A stretch of 64,000 nt of DNA from Loripinus fragilis (GCA_964019695.1 OZ026527.1:78782831-78846830); one strand, 5' to 3'; numbered from the stretch's first letter, positions 48,861 through 60,480 are shown. Notes: generated by a model from the letters alone, not told the origin. Program-made: numbers and translations.

Positions 48861-50049
48861 AGCCCTTACTGAAAAATCCATTAAATGTGCTGCAGTTTAT
48901 TCGTGATAATGGACAGTTTGATACAACAATAAACAAAAATGATAATATCAATTAATAAAACGTCAATTCCATGTAATCGTTTCCTGTCTACAGTCACGAA
49001 AAAGGTCAACAAGTGCAAAAGTCACGAAAACATATGACATTGTAAAATATTGATGATACTGTTGATTTGTTTACCTTAATACATGTCGTAAATAAAAACT
49101 GGCCATTCAACATATCATCTTATTCAATTGGCTTGTAAATAATCGTCACTGTAGGTTATAGTTCACTTGGAAATAAAAAGAATACGGAAACTTAGTTGTG
49201 AAAAAGCAACAATTTCAGCAACTTTTCCATACAAATAACACTGATTTTGTGCAAATGAGTCAATAAATATTATACAAGGAAAATATTATTGTTTTTTTTT
49301 TACTGATCGGTTGATTGATTGATTGATTGATTGATTGATCAATTTTGTTTTGCTATTAAATTATTCTGACCGTTTATACTTTTTATATTTGTTTATTCTG
49401 TAATTTAAATTGTCGACCAACAATTATTATTAAATTAAATGATCTACAACCCAGTAATTGAATTCCCCACCTTCAAGATATGATGGTTATCTTAATGGAA
49501 CAAACATTCTGCTAGAGCTTTGTATAATTGCAAATACAATGTTAACATTAATATCTGACTTAGCAGTGTACAGCATATTCTAGCAGGAAAATACTGTCAG
49601 GGTGTTCCCAGCATTCAAATTTGTAGACAATGCATGAAATGTCCTGTCCACTTCAAATGGTGGAGCGATAAAAATGCTAAACCATCCTGATATTCTGTTA
49701 CAAGCCATTGCAAGACGGAAGATCTACCTCTTCCACAGTCTAGTTATTGGGATGATTTCTTCTTCCTAGTTATGTTACCATTGAAACAGGCTTGGGTTTT
49801 GTTGCTGAAACTGCACGGATATCTCGCTGATGTTTGCAACAAACTGGTTATATTTCAAAATATTGCCGGACTCTTTAAATGAAACAACAATGAAACAACA
49901 AATGATTTCAATCAGCAATTACATAATTGTTTGCTTGTTTCAAAATTACAAAAACATGTGGATTAAAAGGACTGACGCTAAAGGGAAAAATGCCTAAGCA
50001 AGGTGGTTTCTTCAAAGACCAGTTACAGCCAAGTACTCTTTGACATTTC
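48861..50049. other. AT-rich stretch with a (TTGA)n microsatellite
   Basis: A short TTGA run of about seven units lies at 49309-49339. Otherwise no repeat or gene is supported. Upstream exons of the relic at 50050 might be expected here, but I could not recognise any. Confidence 0.55.
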
Positions 50050-50470
50050 ATGATCATGTGTTTACTTGCCAGAAAAAGACACAAAAAAGAAGTAAGCATT
50101 TATCATTCAGACACACGTGCAATGTGGAAGAAGTTTGATAATGATATGAAAAGAAAGGCTCATATGTTTGAAGGAATATTCATAGATCCATTCAACAATG
50201 ACAATCCATCTGATCATCCATTGAACTTCGCGTCTGGTGTAGTGACAACATCTGCAATCAAGAAAAATCTACGAAAAACCTTAGACAAAGGCAGTCAAGT
50301 ATCAAAAAACTTCACGAAGAATCATTTGATACCATCAGAAAACAACATGCCACTAAAAAGCAACTACGACTCACTTCCCAAGTCTGACATTAAAGTGATA
50401 ACAGAAATGCAAAAGACAGTCCGCATCCAATTCAACAGAGTAACAATCAGTGGAGAAGTAATGTATTTAA
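50050..50470 (+). pseudogene. decayed multicopy gene, N-terminal segment
   Basis: A single open frame gives protein-like sequence including FIDPFNNDNPSDHPLNFASG and a Lys-rich helix-like region after it. I recognise it as the amino-terminal part of a large, multicopy, uncharacterised family in mollusc genomes (PFNxD, then IASG, then a run of K/R-rich helix, then a block like VRIQFNR). That recognition is from memory. The frame runs to ISGEVMYL, where homology should continue, but the ~230-bp dispersed repeat starts at about 50471 instead. The ATG at 50050 is simply the first in frame, and homology begins near codon 14, so this may be an exon interior. The C-terminal segment follows at 50700-52290. 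Confidence 0.7.
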
Positions 50471-50700
50471 ATAAGAAAGAATGCAAAGATCAGTAAACGA
50501 TACAATCAAGTACCACACCTGACCAAGGATACCACATGGGAAAGTAAGAAAAATACAATAAACATCACCAACAAGAGCCAAGAGGTCAGCCCTTTCTCAG
50601 GGGTTGACCACAAGGCAGCAATGAACAGATGCAAAAGCATGAGAAACACATGACACAAAAACACAAATGATCCACAAAAGAAGTACTGCCTTGGAACGCA
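50471..50700 (+). mobile_element. ~230-bp dispersed repeat, copy 3, inside the relic
   Basis: It runs from AAGAAAGAATGCAAAGATC, through ACGATACAATCAAGTACCAC and AGAGGTCAGCCCTTTCTC, to GATCCACAAAAGAAG and CCTTGGAACG. Structure and length match 8402-8629. It separates the N-terminal segment of the relic from the rest, so it probably inserted into that copy, although breakpoint placement is approximate. Confidence 0.82.
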
Positions 50701-52290
50701 AAAATATTTTACTAGAGGGCTCAAACAAGTTTCACCGCACCAAGACTTTTTGCAAATAACTCTTTTTGAACAAGCGCCTATTCCTGTTCGACCAATCATT
50801 TTTCCACTACATGCGCAAGTTAGAAAGTTAACAGGATGACAAAATTGTTTCAGTACAGTCTGCATCATGTTTCACTCAAATTTCAAGTAGTCAACAGGTA
50901 CAAAGAGAACAGCCTCGAACTTCAGACAGATACAAATACATCCCATAAAATGCATATCCAAGCTGAAATCCTTATACCAAAAGAATGAAGAATTTTAGGC
51001 TTTTATGCAAAGGAAGAAAACCAAGTGAATTGTAGCATACTACACTAACTACACGTATATACATGTGATATAGAAAATGCTGATAAAGTACTGAATGGAG
51101 GGAAACTGTATACCTCAGTGGCGGACTGAATGGTAAGGCCTTTGCCATTACAAAGCATAGCACAGAAGATCTAGCCCTGCAATCAAACTGGGAAAAATCA
51201 GACACACAAAATTAATGATCCTCCATGCAGCGATTGTATCAAAAATGGTGCCAGTAAGATCATTGTAAACAGTCCAGATGGTGACACAGTGTTGTTAATT
51301 GACTTTGTTGTTTCCCCTTGGTGATAGATTGCGTATGTTAGGAAGCCTCTATGCGAGCTTGGTGTATTTAAAACAGCAGAATCTAGTTTGAAGATTTGGA
51401 CAGTAAAATTTATTTAAGTTCCCCAATGGCTTCGTCTATAGTCTGTTCTAAGGCAGTTGTTCTGCTTTTGTTTATTCATTGTTTGTTGTTGCTCCCATTG
51501 TTTGTGGGGGTTGATTGTTAGATGCTTGTTTTGTTTTGCAGTAGCTTTTTGTCCTTTCAAGTTTTGGTTTCATCTCGCTGCGGAAGAGAGAGAGCTTGGT
51601 GCTTTGGTGTGTTCTGAATTTCGTGTCGCTAGTGTTCTCTAGATCTTCCTGGTCGTGCCATGGGCTGGTCTGTCGTATGTAGCTGTGGCATTACCTGGTC
51701 ATACTCATTTACCTTTTGGTTTTCCTGTTGCATCACAGGCCATCTATTTTTGCGAGTTAGATATTCGTTTTTATGATAAACAGCAACATAGGTCGACTTG
51801 AAACGTTTTATTCCCTTGCATGAGCTCTTTCACAAGACCCGAACAACAAAATTTATTGATGTTTTTCTATCGTTTGACTGGCTGTGACACTTGCAATGCC
51901 TTTTATGGAACAGGAAAGAAGTTAGCACATTAAGTGATGTGCAGAATACTGAAATCTTTCAACAACTATGTGAGCAACTTGCCTGCACGTAATTTGTAGT
52001 TACTGTATGATAAAAAGCAATGCAATTCACTTAATGAAATCAGATGTGAGGAAGCGATGAAGAATGTACCACCAAAACGCTACCATCGAACAGATAACAG
52101 CTTAACACTGCATGTTATGAATTGTTTTTATCAGTTACATGTACTTATCTTGAAGACTTGTGGTTTGTCTTGCACCTGCAGAGTTTTGATATGAATCCTA
52201 CGAGGTGCACATGGCAGAATGACATTGAGACCGCTAATGATGAGCCAGACCGCTACATCACAAGTTGTTGAATGGTTTATTTTGTAAATT
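50701..52290 (+). pseudogene. decayed multicopy gene, FEN/PIN-like nuclease segment
   Basis: Fragments in family order on the plus strand, in changing frames: FEQAPIPV (about 50767-50790); GKAFAITKHSTEDLALQSN then SDT (about 51129-51210); ILHAAIVSKM (51218-51247), and in another frame GASKIIVNSPDGDTVLL (51247-51297); PEQQNLLMFFYRLTGCDTCN then AFYGTGKKLA (about 51838-51930); LLYDKKQCNSLNEIRCEEAM (after 52000), NVPPK; and LMMSQTATSQ (about 52236-52265). In-frame stops lie at 51931 (TAA) and 51998 (TAG), and frames shift at about 51125, 51217 and 51247. An E-x-D-T block, an SPDxD block and a TGCDT block spaced this way resemble the acidic motifs of XPG/FEN-type (PIN-like) nucleases; that fold assignment is inference. 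It cannot encode a working protein. Confidence 0.75.
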
Positions 52291-52590
52291 CTCCATTGTG
52301 AGCATGCTCTTCTTTCTGTAATGAACAGATTTGTACAGCCTTGTGTTTGTGCAATGTAACAGTGCCACGAGAAAGAAAATTGTCTGAATATTTCCTCTCT
52401 TTTGTCTTGTGAAGATGTTGCCAAAAGGATGCTGAATCTGATAAATCAGTGAGTGCGTTAGGCCATGACACATAAACTTTGGCTCGTTTTATTGAAACTA
52501 GTCATTCAAATGCCATATATATTGACTGAGTATGTCACTGTGAATTGTTGACAAACGTCTGACATTCATAAAGTATAATATACATGTATG
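52291..52590. other. short AT-rich stretch, nothing recognised
   Basis: Minus-strand open frames here overlap the end of the relic and have no recognisable motif. Confidence 0.5.
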
Positions 52591-53590
52591 CCATGTGTTT
52601 TCGTGGATGATGGACTTGATGAACTTTCATGGTCAATGAAATATGATATCTCTAACAGAAAATAATTGTTTAATACTTGCCTGACACACGTTGATATAGT
52701 TTATGCAACAGTTGGAACGTTTTTGTCATTTAGCTTTCATATTATACAAACTTGAACCATAGTTTTGATCATTGGTTTAAATGGATTTTTATCAGTAAAG
52801 TTATTTAATTTCATGGGTACCCTTCTTTAAAAGTCCATAGACGTTTTGACCCTACATATGGAAGAGGCATCATGCACCTTTTGCTTACCAGATGTCAGTT
52901 GTTAACATTTTATTTTGTATTCAATACATTTATACCAAAAGAGATCATTTGCCAGAAAATATTCTACAAAATCATAGGTTTTCGTGACTAATGTACTTAA
53001 TGACCTTTTGCCATCGGTGTATTTGGACATATGAATCTTACATATGATTAATAATATTTTAGCACCCTGTACCATTTAGTGTTTATATTATGCCAACTTG
53101 AGCAATATTTTTGATCATTGGTTTAAATTGATTTTTATCGGTAAAGTTATTACTTGTATGGATACCCTTTTTTGGTGGGCCATAAAATTTTTCACCTCTA
53201 TAAATGGTAGTGACATTTTGCACTGTTTGATTCCCAGATGTCATTAGTAATATTTAAACTTGTTTTCAATACATTTATACCTAAGGGGGATCATGTGTAA
53301 AAAAGAATTCTTGAAAATCATGGGTTTTCGTGACTAATGTACCTAATGACCTTTCACTGTCAGTGTATATGGACTTGTTTGCATCTCATGTTTGATGCAA
53401 AGTATTTCTAGCATCCTTCTGTATCATTTAGTGTTCATATTATACCAACTTTAGCAATGTTTTTGATCTCTGGTTTAAATAAAGTTTTATTAGTAAAGTT
53501 ATTTATTTGTATGGGTGCCCTTTTTTAATGACTCGTAAAATTTTACGCCCCAAAAAAACGATGTGGCATCATGCATTTCTTAATTCGGGA
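52591..53590. repeat. ~350-bp diverged tandem repeat, 3 copies
   Basis: TTTTCGTGACTAATGTAC-like blocks occur near 52598, 52979 and 53326. Each is followed some 180 bp later by TTTTGATCATTGGTTTAAAT-like blocks, then by GTAAAGTTATT and a GGGTRCCCTTCTTT-type block. Spacing is about 381 and 347 bp. The copies are old, with many substitutions and indels. Confidence 0.82.
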
Positions 53591-53879
53591 GACTCTTAGC
53601 TTTAATTTGATGTATGTTGCTGCTTGTTACCCTGTGGGGACCACCATCTCGAAAACTAGCTGACTTTTTACTGCTTTGCTGCAGCACTACTTTGACCCCT
53701 TAGATGGGGTCAAAGGTCAAATATTTTATTTTCTCAATAACTAAGACAATTATTAATATTTTTGCCTGAAATTCGGCATGCAGGCAACGCAGCAATAGAT
53801 ATGAAACATATCAAATGGGATTTCAGTGTAAAGGCCTGGGTCTGAGCCCAATGGGTGCACTTAGGGGTGGGGCCAAGGC
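53591..53879. repeat. non-tandem part of the composite repeat element
   Basis: It includes GATGTATGTTGCTGCTTGTT and ACCCTGTGGGGACC, which recur inverted near 48700. It connects the 350-bp repeats to the 128-bp minisatellite and probably belongs to the same interspersed element. Confidence 0.6.
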
Positions 53880-54660
53880 CAAATCAGAATATGGTCATGT
53901 TGCATGTAAAATTAAAGCTGACAACGCTGGCAGCAACATGGTAGCAAATATTTTGGCCACAGACACACCCTCGACCCCTGGGGTGGGGTCAAAAGGTCAA
54001 ACCAATATTTTTCTGAAAGTAGTTATGTTACATATCAAATTAAAGCTGACAACGCTGGCAGCAACACGGTAGCAAATATTTTGGCCACAGACACACCCTC
54101 GACCCCTGGGGTGGGGTCAAAAGGTCAAACCAATATTTTTCTGAAAGTAGTTATGTTACATATCAAATTAAAGCTGACGACGCTGGCAGCAACATGGTAG
54201 CAAATATTTTGGCCACAGACACACCCTCGACCCCTGGGGTGGGGTCAAAAGGTCAAACCAATATTTTTCTGAAAGTAGTTATGTTACATATCAAATTAAA
54301 GCTGACGACGCTGGCAGCAACATGGTAGCAAATATTTTGGCCACAGACACACCCTCGACCCCTGGGGTGGGGTCAAAAGGTCAAACCAATATTTTTCTGA
54401 AACTAGTCATGTTGCATATCAAATTAAAGGGAATTGAGCTGAGAGCACCATGAAAGCAAATATGCTGTCATTACACACAACAACGACCCCTGGGGTTGGG
54501 TCATACGTTTTATTTTTACTTTTCTAAAAGTGGTCATGTTGCATACCAGATTAAAGTGGAAGAAGTGTAGACCTACATGCAAGGTAACACTTTGAATTTA
54601 CACACCCCTTGACCTCTGGGGCTGGGTTTAAAGGTCCGATATTGAAATTGTGCAGATGTA
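53880..54660. repeat. 128-bp minisatellite
   Basis: AGCTGACAACGCTGGCAGCA starts at 53916, 54044, 54172 and 54300, exactly 128 bp apart, and the middle copies are almost identical. Diverged copies continue to about 54660, with GACCCCTGGGGTTGGGTC at about 54485. GACCCCTGGGGTGGGGTC is a constant block. No coding role is supported. Confidence 0.93.
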
Positions 54661-54667
54661 AGTATAT

Positions 54668-56293
54668 TTTTAGCTCACCACAGCCGAAGGCTCAGGTTGA
54701 GCTTATAGTATGGGACTCGAGCCGGCGTCCGTGCGTCCGTTCACATTTTCAAACATGAATATCTCTGAAACTAGCTGGCCAATCATAATCAAATTTCATC
54801 AGGAGCATCATTGGGGTGGGGAATTGACTGCATTTGGCTTTGGGTAAGATCGGATCAGAACTCTGGTTTCCATGGCAACAGATAGCTCCCATAGGGTTAT
54901 AATGGGGAAAACCTTGTGACCACTCTAGCTACTTCATTTTTGATTGGTTCTTCTTTATTCTTGCAGGTAACAAGGACAACCATAAAATCTTGAATGGGCT
55001 CGAAATTCGGCAGGATCCGACTAGGGACTTATGAGTTAGCTGCCCTTGAGCATCTGGAAAAATCCCCATAGACTTATAATGGGAGAAATGTTGTGACCAC
55101 TCTAGTCCCTTCATTTTTAGATGGATCTTCTTCATTCTTGCAGATAACAAGACCAACCATAAAAGCTTGGATGGGTTTGAATTTAGGCAAGATTCCATCA
55201 CTGACTTCGGAGTTAGCTGCCCTTGAGCGTCAGAAAAATTAATGAATTATGTTGTGACCACTCTAGCTTCTTCATTTTTGATTGGATCTTCTTCATTCTT
55301 GCAGGCAACAAGTAAACCCATAATATCTCAGATGGGTTCGAAATTCAGCAGGATCCGACCAGGGACTTATGAGTTACCTGCCCATGAGCATTTGGAAAAA
55401 AAACTCATAGACTTATAATGGGAGAAATATTGTGACCACTCTAGTGCTTTCAATTTTAAATGGATCTTCCTCATTCTTGCATACAATAAAGACAACTATT
55501 AAACATTGGACGAGTTTGAATTTCGGCAAGATTCCATCACTGACTTCGGAGTTAGCTGCCCTTGAGCATCAGAAAAATTAATGAATAATGTTGTGACCAC
55601 TCTAGCTCCTCCATTTTTGATTGGATCTTCATTTTTGATGGCAACAAGTAAACCCATAATATCTCGGATGGGTTCGAAATTCAGCAGGATCCGACCAGGG
55701 ACTTACCTGCCCTTGAGCGTTTGGAAAAATCCCCATAGACTTATAATGGGAGAAATGTTGTGACCACTCTAGTTCTTTCAATTTTGAATGGATCTTCCCC
55801 ATTCTTGCATACAATAAGAACAACTATTAAAGCTTGGATGAGTTTGAATTTTGTCAAGATCCCATCATACATTTTTATTTTGGAGTTAGCTCCCCTTGAG
55901 CATCTTAAAAATTAATGAATAATGTTGTGACCACTCTAGCTCCTTCATTTTCATTTGATTTTCTTCATCCCTGTAGGTTACCAGGACATACATAAAAGTA
56001 TGGATGAGTTTGAATTTTGGTCAGATCCCATAACTGACTACAGAGTTAGCTGCCCTTGAGTATCTGAAAACTACACTTTCACCAGGTTTCCAATGCAATT
56101 TTTATTTAGATCTTTCAAACACTTGCAGATAACTAGAACCGGCATAATATCTTATGTTTTTAAATTAATTCCTGGTCACTGTTTCAAGTTCAGAGTTATC
56201 TGCCTTTGAGCATCGTAAATTATGGTGTCTCCAAATATTATGCTGGCTCCATGGTGAGTGATTGTTGCCCACTGGGCTACTTGTTTTTTAAAC
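54668..56293 (+). mobile_element. 1.5-kb dispersed element, plus copy
   Basis: It starts TTTTTAGCTCACCACAGCCG with a palindromic AAGGCTCAGGTTGAGCTT head and a GCGTCCGTGCGTCCGTTC block. About seven ~160-178-bp monomers follow, each with GTGACCACTCTAG, GGATCTTCTTCATTCTTGCA, GTTAGCTGCCCTTGAGC and CATAGACTTATAATGGGAG. An inverted copy lies at 60481-61953. Minus-strand open frames across it follow monomer length, not selection. The GCTCACC/CCTTCGGCTCA head is a repeat type I associate with bivalves, from memory. Confidence 0.9.
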
Positions 56294-56448
56294 TAGGCAC
56301 TAAAACATACTTGACATGTGTTTGGTGTTTGCTATGATCTGAATGATACTGAAGGTGAACTATGGGTTAGCTAAATGGGGTTTATGTATTGTGATTTACA
56401 TGTTTCTCTCAACCCTTCGTCATGGGACATAAATTCGTTGAATATTTA

Positions 56449-56832
56449 GGGGATAACTGTATTCAAAATTTTCATTTGGGGAGGTATATCGGATATACGC
56501 GTCGCCGTAAAAATAAATTTCCGACCGCATATCCGACAATATGCATGTACCTCCCCAAATGAAAATTTTGAATATGGTTATCCCCATTCTAATGCACTAT
56601 TTACATTTTCCTTTCAAAAAGACAGTGAAAATGTACTTTGTTGCGCCTAACATCCAGCGGCTGCCAGCTGCATAAAACCGCTTGCCAGCTGCATATATTC
56701 ACTTGTCAACCAATGAAAAGCGACATTACGTAATGACGTCGGGTTTCCGACAGTATTTCGCAGGATATACTGTCGCAAATTTTTGACGTTATCCAATCAG
56801 ACATCGTGTTACAAACTCAAGTGCATTAGAAT
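56449..56832. mobile_element. composite Y-X foldback element, copy 2
   Basis: Module Y (56449-56585) starts GGGGATAACTGTATTC and ends GAATATGGTTATCCCC. Module X (56586-56832) starts ATTCTAATGCAC and ends GTGCATTAGAAT. The order is reversed relative to 46319-46677, so the pair is inverted as one unit. The CRE-like site is TGACGTCG here. ATCCAATCAGAC, a CCAAT-type sequence, is present near the right end. Confidence 0.9.
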
Positions 56833-58630
56833 TCTTTTTGAATCATGAAACTCTCTTCCATAAATTCACGTACATGTCTATCATTTCACAATAATTCCAG
56901 ATGATTCCATCCAGTGGTTATGGGTAACTCTTCGAGACACAATTTAGGCATGTATGAGATTGATGTGAGAAAACCTGCCTTCAGGGTTTTGGAACAACAA
57001 AGGCGCAGACCAGCCTACATATCTGCATAGTCTGATCATTTCCTATGTTATTCTCTCTTTTGAAACTATCATATTTTTACTTGCTACCTGCAAAATGTCA
57101 ACTATCCAGCTAGTAGCTGAGCATGCTTGGATCCGTATGACCTGGTCATAAACCCCAAAGAAAGCTTTTATCACGACAAGGCCCAAATTGAAGGAAGAAA
57201 AGGAAGAAGTTTGAAATTAATAAGTTTCCTCATTTCATAATTTCAACTTTTTAATGTGTTCTAAAATTCTTGTATGTACCTCTATACTAGAAAACCTGCC
57301 TTGATGGATTGAGAGCAAAATATGGCAAAGAACAGCTTGCACATTTTCACCGTCTTAAATCAGTGCTTTATTATTCACTTTACAGAAATAAGTGAAATAA
57401 CAATTTTCTAGCCACTCTCTGCAGCTGAACAGGCTGGGTAGGATATTAACTAGTTGGTGAACTTGAAGAGAGTTTGTCAAACCAGCATTATTGATCCAAT
57501 TATTAATTTTTGTCTTTCTGCATTTATATACAAAATGAATAATTTTCATTTCAGGAAATGATTATCACAGACTGCTATAATGTTAGGGATGTCCTATTTG
57601 CACAAATGTAAGTTTTCAGAATCATTCCTTGAATTCATGCTTTTGAGGCTTATGTTCCACAGAAAAACAGCCTGAAAATGCAGAATTTGGGAGATCATAT
57701 AAGGCTCTCTAATTTATTGTCTGTCTAAGGACAAATGACCTTTAAGCTTAAAAATGAGAATATTCAGTGGCCATACTGCAAGTTTTAAGAAAAGGGATCC
57801 AAAAGTCAGATGGTTTTGGTAATTTTGAGCTTCCATCCATGTATTTGTGAAAGTTTTCTGGATGCAAACTGCGTTTACTGAAATTTAATACATTGCAACT
57901 CCATCTGTATTCACAGTTTCACCACTCAAAATTTTAAATCATCTGAGCATGTAGTGCTTGAAGGTGAACTTTTGTGATATATCATTGGTCTGTTGTACTT
58001 ACACTTTCCAATGAAATCACATGTCCTAAACCACTGCCCTAAAATTTTAAAAACAATTCACACAAATGATTTTTGTAAAGCCAGAATAGATAAATTACCC
58101 AAATAATTATTCTCTCCTCACCAAATATCAGCAGTAGCTAAATTTTAACAATCTGGTTGTCCTGAAGCAATATAATTTAGACAAAAAGTATCCTTATAAG
58201 GCCCTCTACTAAAATTGCTTAATATTTGTTCAGCAGAACCAAATGGAAACCAGAGATAAACATAGCAATATCTTGAAACACCATTTGCTCCTGAACTGTT
58301 AGTCATAAAACATGAGCACTTATGTAAAATCCTCTATTTTTACAAAAATATGCCACATAAGGCTCTCTACTTAAGTTGCACAAATGATTCCCTTTTGCCA
58401 AAAACACCATAAAGAACAAAATTTATAATTGCCATCTGCTCCTTAATTTATTTCTGAATAATCACACAAATGTTTCTGATGAAGCCTGCAGCGAAACAAA
58501 ATTGCAACCAATAAATAAAAATAAAAAAAATGGCCCAGAATATAGATATTTTCACCAAATTGATCCTAATAAGGTCCTCTCCATATGAATGAGCACTAGC
58601 CGTAAGTTAAGCTAAAAATCATTAAATTCC
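56833..58630. other. AT-rich stretch with weak old repeats
   Basis: ATAAGGCTCTCTA-like blocks occur near 57700, 58197, 58357 and 58569, hinting at very old tandem monomers. A dispersed-repeat motif (ACAACAAAGGCGCAGACC, then TCTGATCAT) lies near 56995. No gene is supported. Confidence 0.45.
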
Positions 58631-59066
58631 TTAATCTGGTCTTTTGTCTTCTGATTCAGTCTCACAAGGTGTCAGTTTGAACCCGTGAAGCCAGATGTTG
58701 TTGCACTGTTTTTCCTCAAGACGTGCGATTCTTCTCCCTTTTCCCCCATTTGCATAAATGGTACAAGGTGTCCAAGCACCAGACATACTACCCCCATACC
58801 ACTGGATGGTACAGGTACCCTAATCAGTGTTTGTCTCAGTAACATTTCCTATCTGTGGCCATTCCCCCGCATACTTGGCGAGGTAAACTGCCACCATTGT
58901 GCCTTCTTCAATTTGATTGCTGGTACATGTATGCACTTCGTGTTTGTCTGGCCGACCAATAACCCCCCGCATACTTGGCGAGGTAAACTGCCACCATTGT
59001 GCCTTCTTCAATTTGATTGCTGGTACATGTATGCACTTCGTGTTGGTCTGGCCGACCAATAACAAC
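58631..59066 (-). pseudogene. broken exon of an unidentified gene
   Basis: On the minus strand the frame opens after ATACATTTCAG at 59067, an acceptor-like end. It reads RPDKHEVHTCTSNQIEEGTM, VAVYLAKYAGEWPQIGNV, then TETNTD, a TAG stop (58820-58822), and on in the same frame with QWYGGSMSGAWTPCTI and NNIWLHGFKLTPC to TAA at 58631. Hydrophobic/aromatic spacing (VAVYL, EWPQIGNV, IQWYGG) is that of a small beta-barrel such as a Tudor- or chromo-like fold, but that is a guess. A 100-bp tandem duplication (58864-59063) throws the frame. With the internal TAG, this copy is not functional as one exon. The plus-strand open frame over the same bases is the shadow. Confidence 0.7.
58864..59063. repeat. 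100-bp tandem duplication within the broken exon
   Basis: CCCGCATACTTGGCGAGGTA at 58866 recurs at 58966, and the copies differ at only one or two bases (GTTTGTCTGG against GTTGGTCTGG). The near-identity makes it recent compared with the other lesions. Confidence 0.95.
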
Positions 59067-59170
59067 CTGAAATGTATTCAAATTGTGAAATAGATTAAAA
59101 ATTGGATTTAGAAATATGTGTGATAATGCGTACATGCATGCAATAACTTTAAATGGTGGAAATACCCTCT

Positions 59171-59470
59171 ATTCTAACACACCCCGCCTATATAGCCAAT
59201 GGTTAAACTCAGTGATTTACTGGCTGATAAATCACTGCATGGACTGGGCACGGACCGGTGTGACGTCATTCGGTCGCCAGTTTGATTTTCATGACGTCAT
59301 CTATCACAATAGACGGCTTAACGTCAATTTTACAACTATTGGACGTTCAAAAAGTACGTAAAAATACGAGTTTCAGTCTAAACAAGAGTTGCGGGAAATT
59401 CTGACAGTCTGTTCAAGATGGCGGAATCTTTATAGACTATGAAGGATTTGTACTTTTTGTGTGTTAGAAT
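59171..59470. mobile_element. 300-bp MITE, TIR ATTCTAACACAC
   Basis: The left end ATTCTAACACAC (59171-59182) is exactly mirrored by GTGTGTTAGAAT (59459-59470). Two perfect TGACGTCA sites lie inside (59261-59268 and 59292-59299), plus a CAGTGATTTA...TAAATCACTG hairpin (59211-59238). The TIR resembles that of module X (ATTCTAATGCAC), so the two may be related. No clear target duplication. Confidence 0.8.
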
Positions 59471-59489
59471 TGATATAAATTCGCACTGG

Positions 59490-59620
59490 CAGTGATTTGT
59501 TGCTTAATATATCACTGTCTGTCGGTCAGTCGTAAGTGGATAAATCATTCACGCTCATGATTTATTCACTTTAACGACTGACCTCCAGTCAGTGATATAT
59601 TAAGCAACAAATCACAACAA
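59490..59620. mobile_element. foldback palindrome
   Basis: GTGATTTGTTGCTTAATATA is mirrored by TATATTAAGCAACAAATCAC. An inner pair AAATCATTCACGC/GATTTATTCAC and GGTCAGTCGT/ACGACTGACC completes a near-continuous stem. It lies directly after the 300-bp MITE and may be part of it. Confidence 0.85.
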
Positions 59621-59639
59621 AACCTGGCTATGACTGATA

Positions 59640-60480
59640 GATGATGGTATGGTAGGGGAACAGCATATCTTTAGCCAACTAATTCATAGCCAACTAATCA
59701 CAAATTATGGTAGTAGAACTCCTCTCTTTTCCCCACACATTAATTCACTCCGCAACTTGAATACCTCACTTCTAACCAGGTGTTGTGTTGACTGAGTAAT
59801 GTTGGATTGAACATTTAAAATATGAGTTTGAAAGGGGGGTTTGGGGGTCCTCCTCCGAAAAAAAATTGAAAACAAAGAAAGCAGGAGAAGCCATCTTTGG
59901 TCATTTTGCAGGGGCAATTTTACCTTAAGTAAATGAGGATTTTTGGAGGAAAATGCTCCAATTTAATGAATTTTCTTTTTAAATGTAAGATTTAGACTGA
60001 TAGGCATATGTCTGTATTAGATTTGGGTGTAGATATCACTGTTAAAATTTTACAACCTTAAAGGTCTTTATAGGTTTTAAAGGTTTTTCAGCCAAATTAA
60101 AGATTTTAAAGGATTTCAACCAAATTGAAGGTTTCTAAAGGTTACACTAAGCGTAGTCATCACCAGAGAAGACTAGACTATGCACCAGTGCCACCAGACA
60201 CAAAGAACACCAAATACTGTCAGGGCAACACCCTGAAGGTCTTATTCTGAAACAAAATCTCCAAAACACATTAAAAGATAGTTTTACTCTATCCAAAAAA
60301 GTGCCAAATTTATAATAAACTAGGAATACTCGGAGGTTTTAGACAAAACTAGGAAAAACTAGGAGCACATTTAAAAAACTAGGAAAAAGAAGGAAAACTA
60401 GGAAAAACTAGGAATGCAGGAAAGCATGATTATGACTCTAAAAGGGACATAACTCCACAATGGGAGATAATCCAAAATTT
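59640..60480. other. stretch with AAACTAGGAA simple repeats, no gene
   Basis: ACTAGGAAAA-like words are repeated about eight times between 60318 and 60415, and AAAGGTTT-like words between 60050 and 60150. Nothing else is recognised. Confidence 0.6.

Noticed and set aside
49309..49339. TTGA repeats as a regulatory array
   Set aside because: This is an ordinary short microsatellite.
50506..50868. 120-codon minus-strand open frame
   Set aside because: It covers the inserted 230-bp repeat and is antisense to the relic gene.
54929..55823. Minus-strand open frames with a repeated EWSQHFSHYKSMGIF peptide
   Set aside because: The peptide comes from the ~167-bp monomer of a dispersed repeat. Monomer spacing varies (about 161-178 bp), so the frame is not maintained.
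58685..59062. 125-codon plus-strand open frame
   Set aside because: It is antisense to the domain-like minus-strand frame and crosses the 100-bp duplication by a frame change.
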